64,000 nt of DNA from Petrosia ficiformis (Eukaryota; Porifera; Demospongiae; Haplosclerida; Petrosiidae): contig OX345653.1 of NCBI GenBank assembly GCA_947044365.1, forward strand, positions 4,490,001-4,554,000. The letters run 5' to 3'. Positions 13,926 through 26,744 of the stretch are shown in pieces (position 1 is the first letter of the stretch; each line of letters begins with the position of its first letter). Under the pieces are notes generated by a model. It was given only the letters and a program-made list of their open reading frames with translations. It ran no database searches and was not told the origin of the DNA. The translations under genes and the position numbers were made by a program.

Positions 13926-16438
13926 GAATAGACAGATAGATAGATAGCTGGAAAGTTTAATGGATGGACTATATTCACATACTCTTGCAACAAATAAATG
14001 CATTCCATAGCGAGTGAGTTTCTTAGCTATTTGTAGGAATTCTGACTCAGATTGGGAAGGTGTGTAGCCTGTTTTAGCTTTATGAACTTCAACTACTTGA
14101 GACTCATAATTATCAGGCTATATGAATAGATAGATGGATGAATGAAGGGATAGATGGATGAATGGATGGATGAATGGATGGATGAATGAATGGATGAATA
14201 GATGTATTTATGAATAGATGGATTGACAACTTCAATAGATGGATGAATGAACGTACCAGTTCATCAGAAGGCAGAAGTATGAATTCAAGGAAGTTCTTTG
14301 TATATCCTTCTTTATGTTCTTCAGGATCGTAATCACCGAGATTAGCTAGAGAGATGAATAGAGTAACCTAGAAAGAAAGAGAGAGATCTCTATACCTTGC
14401 AACATGAGTCCCGTTAGTCTAGTAGCTGTTTCTCGATCTGTTAAAACACGATTCTCTTTTATATCCTGACACAACTGAAGGCAATACTGATATCTAAAAG
14501 AAAAGAAATAATTTCACAAGTTACATATAATAAGAGCATATGTACCATAATATATTACACAAACCTGCTTATGTCTTCTTTCAACATACTGGGATCACTA
14601 AGATAAAACTTTACGCCATATTTCAGTCTCCAACCATTACGCATAGCTATATATAATACATGAGTAAAGACATATTACTAATACTAGTAATATAATAGAG
14701 TGCTACTTATATATGTATTTAGTAAGAAATGAGTACAGTATACAATACAGTGTAGATTGTATCAGTGCTACAGTATATTAAAAGCCTGCATATTCTGGCA
14801 TGCATGTATTATCCATAATGATGATGAAGAATTCTTTATAATACTTGTAAGTTAATCCAATATTGAATACATAAAACACAGGAATATTCAATTTCAAACT
14901 ATCACTCACAAAATGAACACACATAGCATAATATAATACGTATCACACACACACAAATGTATTATAATGTATGTATTCTCCCTAGTGATGAGCAAGAATC
15001 CATTCTAATAAGTGAATCCAGTGAACGTAACACTTGTACTAACTCCAGGAATGATAAGTAGTAATGTATAACTGTTGTTAATTCTTTGAAACCTTATCTT
15101 CTGTCTCAACTATGCCAAATTACATTAATATGTATTGGTTCCAAGAAGTGTTATTATTTGTTGTTGACATTCATCAGTATTTGACATACTTAAATAAACA
15201 ACAGTTTATTTAATATTGCGTATTAATTGTGTATTCGAAACAAATATTAACTGTAATTCATTTAATCGCAGCTTTCCAAAAGACACTCACACACACACAC
15301 ACACACAGACACGAGTATTTCCATTGCAAAAACAGTATAATTAATACTAATTATAATTGAACAAGGTAAATGATTTGAACTAACTAACAATCTATTACGT
15401 ACACACATACCTAATGTACATATATAACACATTAATATTGACATCAACTCACAAGCTGGTACTTGATCTTTGACACATTTGTGGGCCTCGAGAAATATCT
15501 ATTTTAAAATAGATTTTGTATGTGTGTATGTATGTACAGTTCATGTATTTGTGTAAGTAGCATGTTACATGCATAGCACCGAGAAATATCTATTTTAAAA
15601 TAGATTTTGTATGTGTAGTTCATGTATTTGTGTAAGTACCATGTTACATGCATAGCACCGAGAAATATCTATTTTAAAATAGATTTTGTATGTGTAGTTC
15701 ATGTATTTGTGTAAGTAGCATGTTACATACATAGCACGCACCTTCTGATTATTTTCTATGAAGTAAAGAGCAAAATAATCTTTTTCATACACATCTACCT
15801 CAGTATGGATTCTCTCAACAAGATCAGCAGCTTTGATTTTACGCTGTAATGACAAACATGTACATACTATAATAAACATAATAACAAATAAATATACAAA
15901 ATAAATGAACAACATTGTTTACAAACAAGATTTATAAACAATTCTGCCATATAGTAAACAATGTAGGATCTTATTATTAGATATATTGTTATCTCTTTAT
16001 ACAATGAATTGTATAAATAACAGGTAGAAATACAGATAGGATAAATGGTACAAATAAATATTAGGTCTATCACTATAGCAACGAGAAATGCATAATTATT
16101 ATGATTAACAAAAGATCATACTAAAAAAGAGCAACTTGTAATATATATATATAATATAATATAATTACATATATATATATATATATACTTACATCAACAA
16201 TTACTGATGTAACTTCACCATTCAATAGAAATACTTTACATTCTATTTCATTTTTAGACAAGGTACCATCAACTGGAGTAGGGCTTTTGTTCCTTGATCT
16301 CTCTTCTTGCTGATCCTTAGATTTTTCTTGCTGTTTTTGTTCAGCGAGTTCGGGAGCATATTCTTCTCCATCATCTTCCTGCTGTTTCAATCCACTTGGT
16401 CCTTCCAAAGGCATGTCTTCAACTTCATCAGTGGCCAT
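10444..16438 (-). CDS. EPB41: Protein 4.1 family FERM protein
   Basis: Fourteen exons: 16193-16438, 15742-15843, 15453-15498, 14565-14646, 14396-14493, 14257-14345, 13983-14117, 13589-13725, 13127-13294, 12807-12985, 12674-12753, 11519-11895, 11215-11326 and 10444-10560; total 655 aa. 4.1 proteins link membrane proteins to spectrin-actin. An acidic Gln/Glu-rich N-terminus of about 65 aa precedes a full FERM domain: F1 [10 protein letters not shown] and [10 protein letters not shown]2 [24 protein letters not shown] then LCQDIK and [12 protein letters not shown]3 [20 protein letters not shown] and [18 protein letters not shown]-adjacent segment follows ([15 protein letters not shown]). The C-terminal half is not clearly recognisable as spectrin-actin binding, and the protein ends in IISRIITT. 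F3 carries an insertion ([19 protein letters not shown]). Which vertebrate 4.1 paralogue is closest cannot be settled. Divergent from MYC. Confidence 0.88.
11340..11503. repeat. GTAT microsatellite in protein 4.1 intron
   Basis: (GTAT)n with periodic GCAT interruptions lies next to the donor of exon 12 (exon end 11519). It yields spurious His-Thr-Tyr-Ile reading frames. Confidence 0.9.
11940..12250. repeat. CACATA-rich microsatellite in protein 4.1 intron
   Basis: About 300 bp of imperfect ACACATA/CAAACA repeats between the exons ending at 11895 and beginning at 12674. It is followed by a run of ACATGT dimers at 12350-12392. Only low-complexity ORFs cross it. Confidence 0.9.
13735..13940. 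repeat. GATA tetranucleotide repeat in protein 4.1 intron
   Basis: About 200 bp of (GATA)n with GATG and GAAT variants separates exons 13983-14117 and 13589-13725. A related GGAT/GAAT run is at 14120-14230 in the next intron. Confidence 0.95.
15484..15738. repeat. ~75-90 bp tandem repeat spanning a 3' splice site in protein 4.1
   Basis: The block CCGAGAAATATCTATTTTAAAATAGATTTTGTATGTGT, followed by TTCATGTATTTGTGTAAGTA and ATGTTACATGCATAGCA, occurs three times. The first copy overlaps the acceptor and first bases of the exon at 15453-15498. On the minus strand all three copies carry AAAATAG|ATATTTCTCG, the sequence of that acceptor plus exon start. Confidence 0.85.
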
Positions 16439-17154
16439 CTCTACTGCACCAGATCAATAATCAATGATACCTAAACTCTTTAGTAGTTAAATGAACCACA
16501 CTTCTGCAGAAGAATCAGCACACACTGATCTTGCTGACGATGTACAATAGTTACTTTATATGTACAACACCCTTTGATGACGTTGCTGGGGTGATGACCT
16601 CAACCATCATCGACATATGGGTGTGTAGAACAGGAGGAGACTATTTCAAATGGGTGTGCACAAGATGGGTTGTCCCATTCTGGTTCTGCGATGACTGAGA
16701 TTCAGACTTGGGAAGAAGAAGCCTTGAATTTTAACAGCATCAGACCCTATAGAAAGCCGACCATAAAAATGCAGAGGTTTTGCAATCCTATTGACTATTG
16801 AGGTGAAGTCTTCTGTTAGAGTGTAAAGAGATTTTGTAGTATTGTTACAAGAAAGAGCCAACTAAAGGGCTCAAGCAGGCATATAACTATTGGAAAATAA
16901 CTGGAATACTGGAGACAATAAAGCTAAAAGGTTAGAAATATAAAGATACCTAGATATTGCAACTACTGTCTACCTAACCAGATGTTAGGATGTATTTCTT
17001 TGTAAAAACTGCAGTACATATTTTGTTTTGTGCGATTAAATATGTTTTAGAATGTAACCATTGTAAATAATGTTGCAGTACATTATCATTTAACAAACTA
17101 TTGTTACAAATACTGAAAAACATTACTATGATTTTCTTTCTTCTACAGCTAAAA
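16439..17154. other. Divergent upstream region of protein 4.1 and MYC
   Basis: A 716-bp intergenic stretch. A probable MYC 5' UTR intron ends at 17148 (pyrimidine-rich TTTTCTTTCTTCTACAG), six bases before the MYC ATG. No other ORF is convincing. Confidence 0.5.
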
Positions 17155-18423
17155 ATGACGTCTTTAGTGGAAAATACAACAACAGAAACTGCTGAACGTT
17201 TGGCAACTTTCCTGTATTACAATGGCGAAGGACTTGCTACAAATATCGACCAAGACTCACCTCTGTATGTACTCGATAACGAACTATGGCAAGAACTGTG
17301 CTTGCTTCCTACACCTCCACTATCCCCAGAGTGTCTAAGTACAACAGATTCGAATACAACTCATGATGATGGAAATGATCATGATGCAGGAGCTGATTGT
17401 TTACTCTACAACATGTTAGAATATGACCAAATGATGGACGTCTTGGAAGAAGCAGAAAGAGCACTATCTGATAGTCAGCAGTCTTCCCAACAAGACTTGC
17501 TGTTACAAGATTGCATGTGGAGTGGAGTATCATTAGGAGTCGAGGAAAGTTCGAAAGCTACATATCCTAATACTAGTTCAAGTGCTACTGTAGATGCTGA
17601 AACCATTAATGAAACTACCCATGAAAATGCAATGGATGTTGTTGACGATAACTCTATGCAACAACTAACAGACAAAACAGAATCAGATTGTGTGGAACCT
17701 GCAATTGTTTTCCCTACTTTAAGAACCAGTGAACAGCAATTAAAAAATGTACCCAACCTTAGCAGAACCTCGTCTTCAGTTTCTAGATCTACTGGACCTT
17801 CATCTTCAGAATCAGGTGAGTAAGAAACCATCTTAGGATACAAATAGCCCGCCTTTGTGGTTAATTGTAGTTACACTTAAAATACCCCACAGATTAATTG
17901 TTTTTATATTCATTCTCCTATCCACACAGAAGAAGAAATTGATGTAGTAACAGTGGAACGATCAGAGCATTCGATTAAAGAGTCTACAGTGCATTCTCGT
18001 GGATCATCTAACGTACACAATACAAGAAAAACATCAGTATTTACTAATTCACCACGTGCTGCTAACGTATCAGGTAACTCTCCCCTTCGGAAAAAAAGAC
18101 ATGGAAAACGATTATCAAGACATTCATCTACTAATGATGGTATGGACAGCGACGATGAAGCCAGAAGAGCATCACATAATGTGCTGGAGCGAAAAAGACG
18201 AAATGACCTGAAAAATAGTTTTGATGTACTTCGAATGGGCATCCCCGAACTTGAGGAGAATTTACGTGCCCCTAAAGTAGTTATACTTCGTAAAGCTGTT
18301 GACTATATCAAAACTCTTCAATCTGCTGAAAGGAAAATCGAGACAGATTTTAGTAAAGAACAGACCCGTCACAGCAAATTAATGCAGCGATTAACACATC
18401 TTAGGAAAGTGTCATCTCTTTGA
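17155..18423 (+). CDS. MYC: MYC bHLH-leucine zipper transcription factor
   Basis: Two coding exons, 17155-17815 and 17930-18423, give 384 aa. MYC heterodimerises with MAX and activates E-box genes in the nucleus. Myc box I is intact (LCLLPTPPLSPE, with the Thr/Ser phosphodegron context), and so is Myc box II (LLQDCMWSGVS), near residues 48 and 119. The C-terminus is basic-helix-loop-helix (RRASHNVLERKRRNDLKNSF, then IPELEENLRAPKVVILRKAVDYI), followed by a short zipper ending LTHLRKVSSL. The start was chosen because a strong acceptor lies just upstream; the in-frame ATG at about 17128 lies inside that putative intron. Exon 2 opens with the acidic EEEIDVVTVE motif typical of MYC. The two-coding-exon layout matches other animals. 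Confidence 0.95.
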
Positions 18424-18807
18424 AGAATACATTAGGTTCGTTTTTGTAGGAGACAATTTTTTTTACTAATCATGCTAACAGGTTCAATTCACCAAACACT
18501 ACCTATGTCACTTCATCTATTTATTCACTCCTTTTCTTGTGTTCAGACCAATTTTCATTTTAAATTAATTGATTTTTTTTTTTAATTTTAATTTTTCTGG
18601 ATGTGTAGGTTATTTGTTCATTCATCTATACAATTTTGTATTTTACAATCATAGCTAGACCACTCACCATGTATCATACATCATTTAATACTTTCTCCTA
18701 CTTGTTCGTTTCGTAAGCTGAACTTTCTCACCAATCACGTATTTATTCATTTTTGTATAATATTATTTACCAGCTGTGTACATAACAATGGTTTTCAAAT
18801 TCATATT

Positions 18808-18813
18808 AATAAA
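18808..18813 (+). terminator. MYC polyadenylation signal
   Basis: AATAAA about 385 bp after the MYC stop, overlapping a second AATAAA just downstream. It is the first canonical hexamer in the 3' flank. Confidence 0.5.
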
Positions 18814-18829
18814 ATAAATTTCAAATTAT

Positions 18830-21295
18830 TATTGTCATGTCAATGGTGCTACAAGGTGTTGTTCAATGTCTTATCATCATTGTACTGTGATCAGTGAAGT
18901 ATGTCTTATCCCATTGTGAATTCTAGACAAAGAGACTGACAGGTACCACCACCAGAACCTAATATACACCTTGCATGTAGAATCCAAACAAGCTCTGAGT
19001 GTGTATGGTAACTATTTCATGGTTTATTAACACTTCAAGTGCTAAACTTACCCAAGGTAAAAAACAAGTTCTCAACTAGTTATCATAACACATCATAATT
19101 CACACTATCTCAGCTTATAGAGTCTCATATGATGACTGACCTTTCTCTTGTAGTGATTCACCTCCAAATGTTAGACATGATAACTTGTGTATTCATGTAC
19201 CCTCAATAGGAAGTAGTCATATTAGATACCCTTTCTTTATATAAAGCATAGTGTGGCCTGTATGATCCCAGTTAATCAGTAATTTTTATCACCAATTTCT
19301 AATGTTTTGATTCTAGTCTTGTTTTTGTTTGTTGAGTCACTCATACAGTAAGTGACTATACAGAATGTGACTTTAATAACAATTATTAGAGGACAGGTCC
19401 AAATTGAATGTGTGTGTTCATTTATATAAGTGTTTAGTCTCCCAGTCACTTGAACTTGAAAGACTATCAGTCAAAACTGCTTTAACCCTTCACAAGTACC
19501 ATGGGATATTGAACAGCAAATATACTGATCAACCCTTAAGCAATCTGACTGGCCCTTCTTCCCACCTCCTGGGTAGCAACTGGGAAATGGGCGTCTCTTC
19601 ACCCCAAACAGGTGGACCTAAGTGGTTAGACTACCTATATAAGCACCTCCCAAACATATGATGTTCACAACCTCAAACACATTTTATTGACAAATTACAT
19701 TTCTTTAAATACAAATGATCAGATATCAGAAATACAAATTTAAAGAATATTGATAAGTACTGTATATATTTGTATGACTATATTATATAATATCATTGTA
19801 AAAACAATAATGAAAATTAACTAAACCAGATAATCAGATAATCAATATAGCCTCTTAAAGTACTTGAATATATGAGAGGACTACTTGAAAATCATTGAAA
19901 ATCAAAGTCACTTGTTATAAATGCATCCTGGATTACTACAATCACTTACAATCACTTACAATCCCATCACATAAATATAATACAATTTATATTAAAAATA
20001 TTTGTTTAATAATATAAATTATTTTTTAGATAAACACATTTAACACAGAATGTATTCTCTGAGGTGTAACTGGATACTTCATATGAACCAACATTATCAG
20101 TGACTGACTACCTGTTATCTCAACACAGCTGCATTAATAACAAAACCACGTGGACAATAGAAATGAATTCACTAGCTAGTAGCTACCACTGCACTAAACC
20201 TCAGAGGGTATCTTCTTTAAGCAGAACTTGGTTTCACTAAGAAGCCTCTTAAGAGTTACTACAAACTTACAAAAGAACAATTTTGAATTCAAAAAATACT
20301 TTTGTAGTGATGATTCTAATAATATGAAATGAGCAAAAGGATTGCTAATCACAGGACAAAGGATCATCATACTGAGCTACACCAACCAGACCAATACTAG
20401 CCTGCATGGTCCTTCAATATCATACCAACTCCTATATTAAGCTATTATACATAAAGGCAAAGGTACTGTCTCCTTCAAAAAGAATGGGGCTATAATCACA
20501 CACATGTTTATGTCGTATATACATAAACCAAACCAAACCAAACTAAACTTTGTGTTGTATTTTTAAAATGGTCATAGCAAATTAAATGGTAAATTTAGTT
20601 TTGATAAAGAATGAAACCATAATCATAATCCAGCTGTTGTTCATTACCTCAAATACCACAATAAGTAACTAGAATAAAATAACCACATCCTGTAATGAAA
20701 TGACACAGTTTAGTGTTAATATTTTACTATTTCATTGGGCCTAGAGTAGACCTGTAATACTGGGAACTGGGCCTGGAATGTAGACCTGTAATGATGGTAC
20801 TGGGCCTGGAGGGTAGACCTGTAATGATGGTACTGGGCCTGGAGGGGTGGCATGTAATAAGATTGGAACTAGACCTGGGGTTGATGTTTAATGATGGGAA
20901 CTGGGCCCAAAGTGTTAATATAATTATTCCAATGAGAACTGGACTTCAGTAATGAGGGTACAACGATGGGAGCTACCTCATGGATGAAGTATAGTTAGTT
21001 ACTACAGCTAGAGATGGACAACTCAGTGAGTAGTTTTAAATGACTTAAAAAGTGTGAATGTGTCCAAGAGGGAAAGGGGAAAGCTTGTTAGTGACTTGAT
21101 AATGACAAGAGTTTGGTCTTTAATACCACAATAGAATAAAGATGTTGTGATTATAAAAGTATACATCAATAATGATAATTATAAGGAATGATTTCATTTG
21201 TGTTATTATATATACACTACACATGAGATGATTACACACAATAATATATATTACAAACATACTCACTACTCGAAAACAATTGAGTGTGTTTTTAT
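18830..21295. other. Intergenic region between MYC and POLR3F
   Basis: About 2.5 kb with no supported gene. An 85-codon ORF at 19404-19661 has no recognisable motif. Repeats are present: about 33-bp copies containing GGGCCTGGA and GTAGACCTGTAATGATGG at 20735-20905. MYC and POLR3F converge here. Confidence 0.6.
20735..20905. repeat. ~33-bp tandem repeat
   Basis: Four to five degenerate copies of a unit with TACTGGGCCTGGAGGGTAGA and CCTGTAATGATGG. This is intergenic and GC-richer than its surroundings. Confidence 0.8.
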
Positions 21296-21825
21296 TTAAA
21301 ATGTTAGCCATTCTTTCATATATAAACAGTTAGCAGGAGTTATAGCACCAGTATCACTGCACTGGTCAATAATCTATAGAAACAAAACAAAACAATATTC
21401 CAAGGTTCTAGCTCTATATAGAAGATCCCATAGTTATAAAAGGTTCTAGCTCTAGAAGATCCCATAGCTATAAAAGGTTCTAGCTCTAGAAGATCCCATA
21501 GCTATAAAAGGTTCTTGCTCTAAGTTTTTAAAAGATCCTATCAGTTGTTACTCTAAGGTCTTTAGTTCCCAATGAATTTTTTCAAGAGATTTGTTATTTT
21601 TGTGACAGTTATCACAGTTTTGGAAACCATGGCAACATAAAACTTCCCATAAACTCTTTTGTAAGGAACAAAAAGATTTAGAAAAACATTCTCTACCAAT
21701 GAAATCAATTATTGAATGAAATATCTACAATAATGTATGAATACCCCCAATAAATAACCTTTATCATTAATACATACATACATACATACATATATACATA
21801 CATACATACATACATACATCATACA

Positions 21826-21859
<34 letters not shown>

Positions 21860-23931
21860 CATACATAGATACATACATACATACGTACACACACAAGTGT
21901 AAAAACACAAGTAAATTGGAGCCAAGGAGTGATCTATTCTATTATATTGTCTGTACAGTCTTGTAGTGTCACCATTCAGGTGACAATGAGACTGATAATA
22001 GGAGGAATAGTATACTATAGTATACTATAGTATACTATATTGTATGAATCTTGTATACTTGGTATACAATAATAGTATACTTTAGTATAAGATAGTATAC
22101 TATTGTATATGAGCATTCGATACATAATATAGCATAATGTATGACAGTACAGTATAATATAGCATAGTGTATGACAGTACAGTATAATATAGCGTATGAC
22201 AGTACAGTATAATATAGCATGGTGTATGACAGTACAGTATAATATAGCATAGTGTATGACAGTACAGTATAATATAGCATAGTGTATGACAGTACAGTAT
22301 AATATAGCATAGTGTATGACAGTACAGTATAATATAGCATAGTGTACGACAGTATAGTATAATATAGTATAGTGTATGACAGTACAGTATAATATAGTAT
22401 AGTGTATGACAGTACAGTATAATATAGCATAGTGTATGACAGTACAGTATAATATAGCATAGTGTATGACAGTACAGTATAATATAGTATAGTGTATGAC
22501 AGTACAGTATAATATAGCATAGTGTATGACAGTACAGTATAATAGTGTATGACAGTACAGTATAATATAGCATGGTGTATGACAGTACAGTATAATATAG
22601 CATAGTGTATGACAGTACAGTATAATATAGCATAGTGTATGACAGTACAGTATAATATAGCGTATGACAGTACAGTATAATATAGCATAGTGTATGACAG
22701 TACAGTATAATATAGTATAGTGTATGACAGTACAGTATAATAGTGTATGACAGTACAGTATAATATAGCATAGTGTATGACAGTACAGTATAATATAGCG
22801 TATGACAGTACAGTATAATATAGCATAGTGTATGACAGTACAGTATAATATAGCGTATGACAGTACAGTATAATATAGCATAGTGTATGACAGTACAGTA
22901 TAATATAGCGTATGACAGTACAGTATAATATAGCATGGTGTATGACAGTACAGTATAATATAGCATAGTGTATGACAGTACAGTATAATATAGCATAGTG
23001 TATGACAGTACAGTATAATATAGCGTATGACAGTACAGTAGTATATGATATATAACAGATAGTATAAGATGTTGATGTCAAGAGGGCAAAGTCTTTCATT
23101 GTAAACTCGGATTCAATCAAACACTAGTACAAGTACATAACAATTCTTACACATTAGTTATTCAAGTCAGATAATTTGGGAAGAATGGTCTCTCAAGATA
23201 AAGACCTGTTGTGTGCTTTTGTTATCATTTTAGCCTCTCCAATCAACAAGAATTAATTAAAGATGTGTTTATTAGACAAACCAAATGGAATCCATATGGA
23301 CTATTAGCACTACCCATAATTATAATTATATTAATTTTTATCACACAATATAAGTATCTACATGTACATGTACACACATACTACATACATCTATATGTAC
23401 ATGTACACACATACTACATGTATGTACATATATATGTACATGTACACACATACTACATGTACATGACATAACAGGTATGTACATCTATATGTACATGTAC
23501 ACACATACTACATGTACATGACATAACAGGTATGTATATCTATATGTACATGTACACACATACTACATGTACATGACATAACAGGTATGTACATCTATAT
23601 GTACATCTATAAGGTGGGATTAGAATTCTTCTTGAAAAGATAAATACCTACCCTTCATAAACATAAATTCACCTTGTTTCTCTTTCTTGTAGAAAAAAGC
23701 CATTATAAGTGTGAAACCACACCCATTAATTACTGAGTTTTACAAAACTTCTGGAAATTACACTGAATATTTCATATATATGTATGTATGTATGTATGTA
23801 CGTATGTATGTATGTATGTATGTATGTATGTATGTATGTATGTATGTATGTACGTATGTATGTATATATGTATGTTGCATGTATGTATGTACATGTATGT
23901 ATGTATGTATGTATGTATGCATGTATGTATG

Positions 23932-24006
<75 letters not shown>

Positions 24007-24437
24007 AGGAATACATTACAACATACATATAATATCATATATACACACATACATACAGAGGGTACCTATGGTATGTATATATGTAACACTACATACATAG
24101 ACAAACATGTAAATGAACATTAAACAGAATATACCACTTACACATAACCAGACTCTATTATGTGTTATAAAACACATTGTAAATACAAAATGTACATTCG
24201 CACACACACACACACACGTATAGTACACTACATTTTACATACAGAATATGATTTCACTCACAGGACATACTCCACAAGGTACACAGCTTAATCCAGGTGA
24301 CTGTATCATACTAGATGAAGCTCTGTACTTTTTGATAACATCATCATCATTACCAATTTCTGTAGTAACATCAGCTTTACCATCATAGACTAATGTATTA
24401 AGAATTGATTGGATGTTATCTGAAGTTAGCTTCACCT

Positions 24438-24509
<72 letters not shown>

Positions 24510-26696
24510 TGATAGATAATGATAGGTAGGGAGGGATCAATTCTGACCTTTTCCATTTAAATGTTTTGATTATACCAGACCTTGAAAACTTATAACCTCA
24601 AATTTGTTTTTACAAGTTATGAGAATTCAATATCTTATTACACCATGTACAGTACATAGTACAGTAAGTACATGTACATATACATACGTACATGTACATA
24701 TACATAATGTACATGTACAAATGTGTACATGTACATATGTGAACAGTACATAGTGTACATGTACATAATGTACATGTACAAGTAAAAATGTGTACATGTA
24801 CATAATGTACATGTACACATGTATACATACATAATTATATACACTGAAATACACTTATTTATAATTGACATGTACATGTAACTTCCTGAGTACATGTACA
24901 TACCAGTACATGTACATACCAGTACATGTACATACCAATACATGTAGTATGTATATACACATCCAAAAGAAACCAGCTGTTAAAAACAGAGATCACACAC
25001 TAATATTTCATGAATTGTACATACATGTATGTACATGTAAATGTGTATTATCATTACACAATTCATTCATTTTGTTTCTTTGAACATATCATCAAACAGT
25101 CCATCAATCTTTACAACTCATATTTTAATCACACCTCTTTTCAAAATTCTATAGCTACCAGTGTACAGCTGTTATATATACCAAACTAACAGCCTACAGC
25201 TGTGCTACTGAATAGGAAGCCAGGCTTTGTTGTTTCTGTTATAAAACATGCCACCATCTATTATGTTAATTAACACCACATGTAATGTAACCATATATAT
25301 ACATGTAGATATACATGTCACTGATATCACACCTCCTTATTACAGGGTCATGCTTCATGTATGACCACACAACCTGCTGTCTTCAGCATATCACTGATAC
25401 CACACCCACTACACAGGTAGTGCATTACTAATGCCACACCCCACAATACATTATCTAGTATATCACTGATACCACACCCACTATACAGGTAGTGCATTAC
25501 TAATGCCACACCCCACAATACATTATCTAGTATCATATCAGATACCACGCCCACTATACAGGTAGTGCATTACTAATGCCACATCCCGCAATATATTATC
25601 TAGTATCATATCACTGATACCACACCCACTATACAGGTAGTGCATTACTAATGCCACACCCCACAATACATTATCTAGTATCATATCACTGATACCACAC
25701 CCACTACACAGGTAGTGCATTACTAATGTCACACCCCACAATAGTATCATATCACTGATACCACACCCACTATACAGGTAGTGCATTACTAATGCCACCC
25801 CTCTACAATATCAGAGGAATTTATTTGTTAATCCAAGACTATTTGCTAATGCATGATATTCACATTATTATATATAATCATCATTATTAATAACTTTGAT
25901 ATGTTTACATTCATCTTGTGTTACATCAAACTACAAGAGTACATAAATACAAGCGCCGTTGGGTCGGGACCATCGCCTACATGGCAAAGTAATATTACAC
26001 ATGTGTAAAACAAACAATAATTACATAATACAGCAAAAGATAATAATTATGTATATACCATTGGTCATTTATATGTGTGACTCATAACTATTAAAAAGTT
26101 AACTTCAGATTGTTTAATGCATACAAACGGTATAAGGTACTGATAAATGTCAAGGATGAAGATTCTGCTATCACAGTATCAACTGAAATAGCACCGAGTG
26201 GCTGCTATCAACTGAACTCAATTCTTTTAATTTAAATACAAAAAGTATATGAAAAATACGTATCTCTATAAGTCTTACATTTTAGTCTGTTTTATTTCAA
26301 AAAAGAAAGAAAGGTCCTCATGTGTCCTGTGAAACATTCTACAGAGAAAAATGCTTACACGTGTGCAAATCACATGCACAGCACATGACCTTAAACATTT
26401 GGAGCTGGAAAGTAACTTTCTTACCACGCCAGTGCTCGATGTTGTAGCAACCACTATCTCAATAGTGTTTGATTTGATACAGTAATATCCATGATACAGC
26501 AGCAGTTATGTTTAGATGTGTCTAGTTATCCCAAGGAGTCTTCTCAAGTCTGGAAACTGTAACCGTGAGCGATATAAATCGTCATAATTATATAACTGAA
26601 ACATTTTAGCAAATGCCTTTTGATTCTTGTATAATTTGAAGTCTGCTAGTAGCTCATTCAAGTTGCCAATGTTCCTAGTTTTCCCAATTTTTTGCG

Positions 26697-26744
<48 letters not shown>

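Noticed and set aside
16646..16861. 71-codon minus-strand ORF upstream of MYC
   Set aside because: No family likeness; lies in the divergent 5' region and is probably chance or MYC 5' UTR antisense.
19404..19661. 85-codon ORF
   Set aside because: No motif, no splice context, and AT-rich intergenic surroundings; expected by chance.
22125..23045. CRISPR-like array of short repeats
   Set aside because: Units are contiguous with no unique spacers, and the genome is eukaryotic.
22015..23120. Overlapping minus-strand ORFs of 288-361 aa
   Set aside because: Translations of a 30-bp satellite in a POLR3F intron; only Tyr/Leu/Cys/His/Ile periodic peptides.
25348..25798. Repeated VALVMHYLYSGCGISDM peptide
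   Set aside because: A 90-bp non-coding tandem repeat inside a POLR3F intron, with no splice-consistent gene around it.
25945..25990. GC-rich patch considered as a small structured RNA
   Set aside because: No tRNA, 5S, snRNA or Pol III box pattern could be matched by eye.
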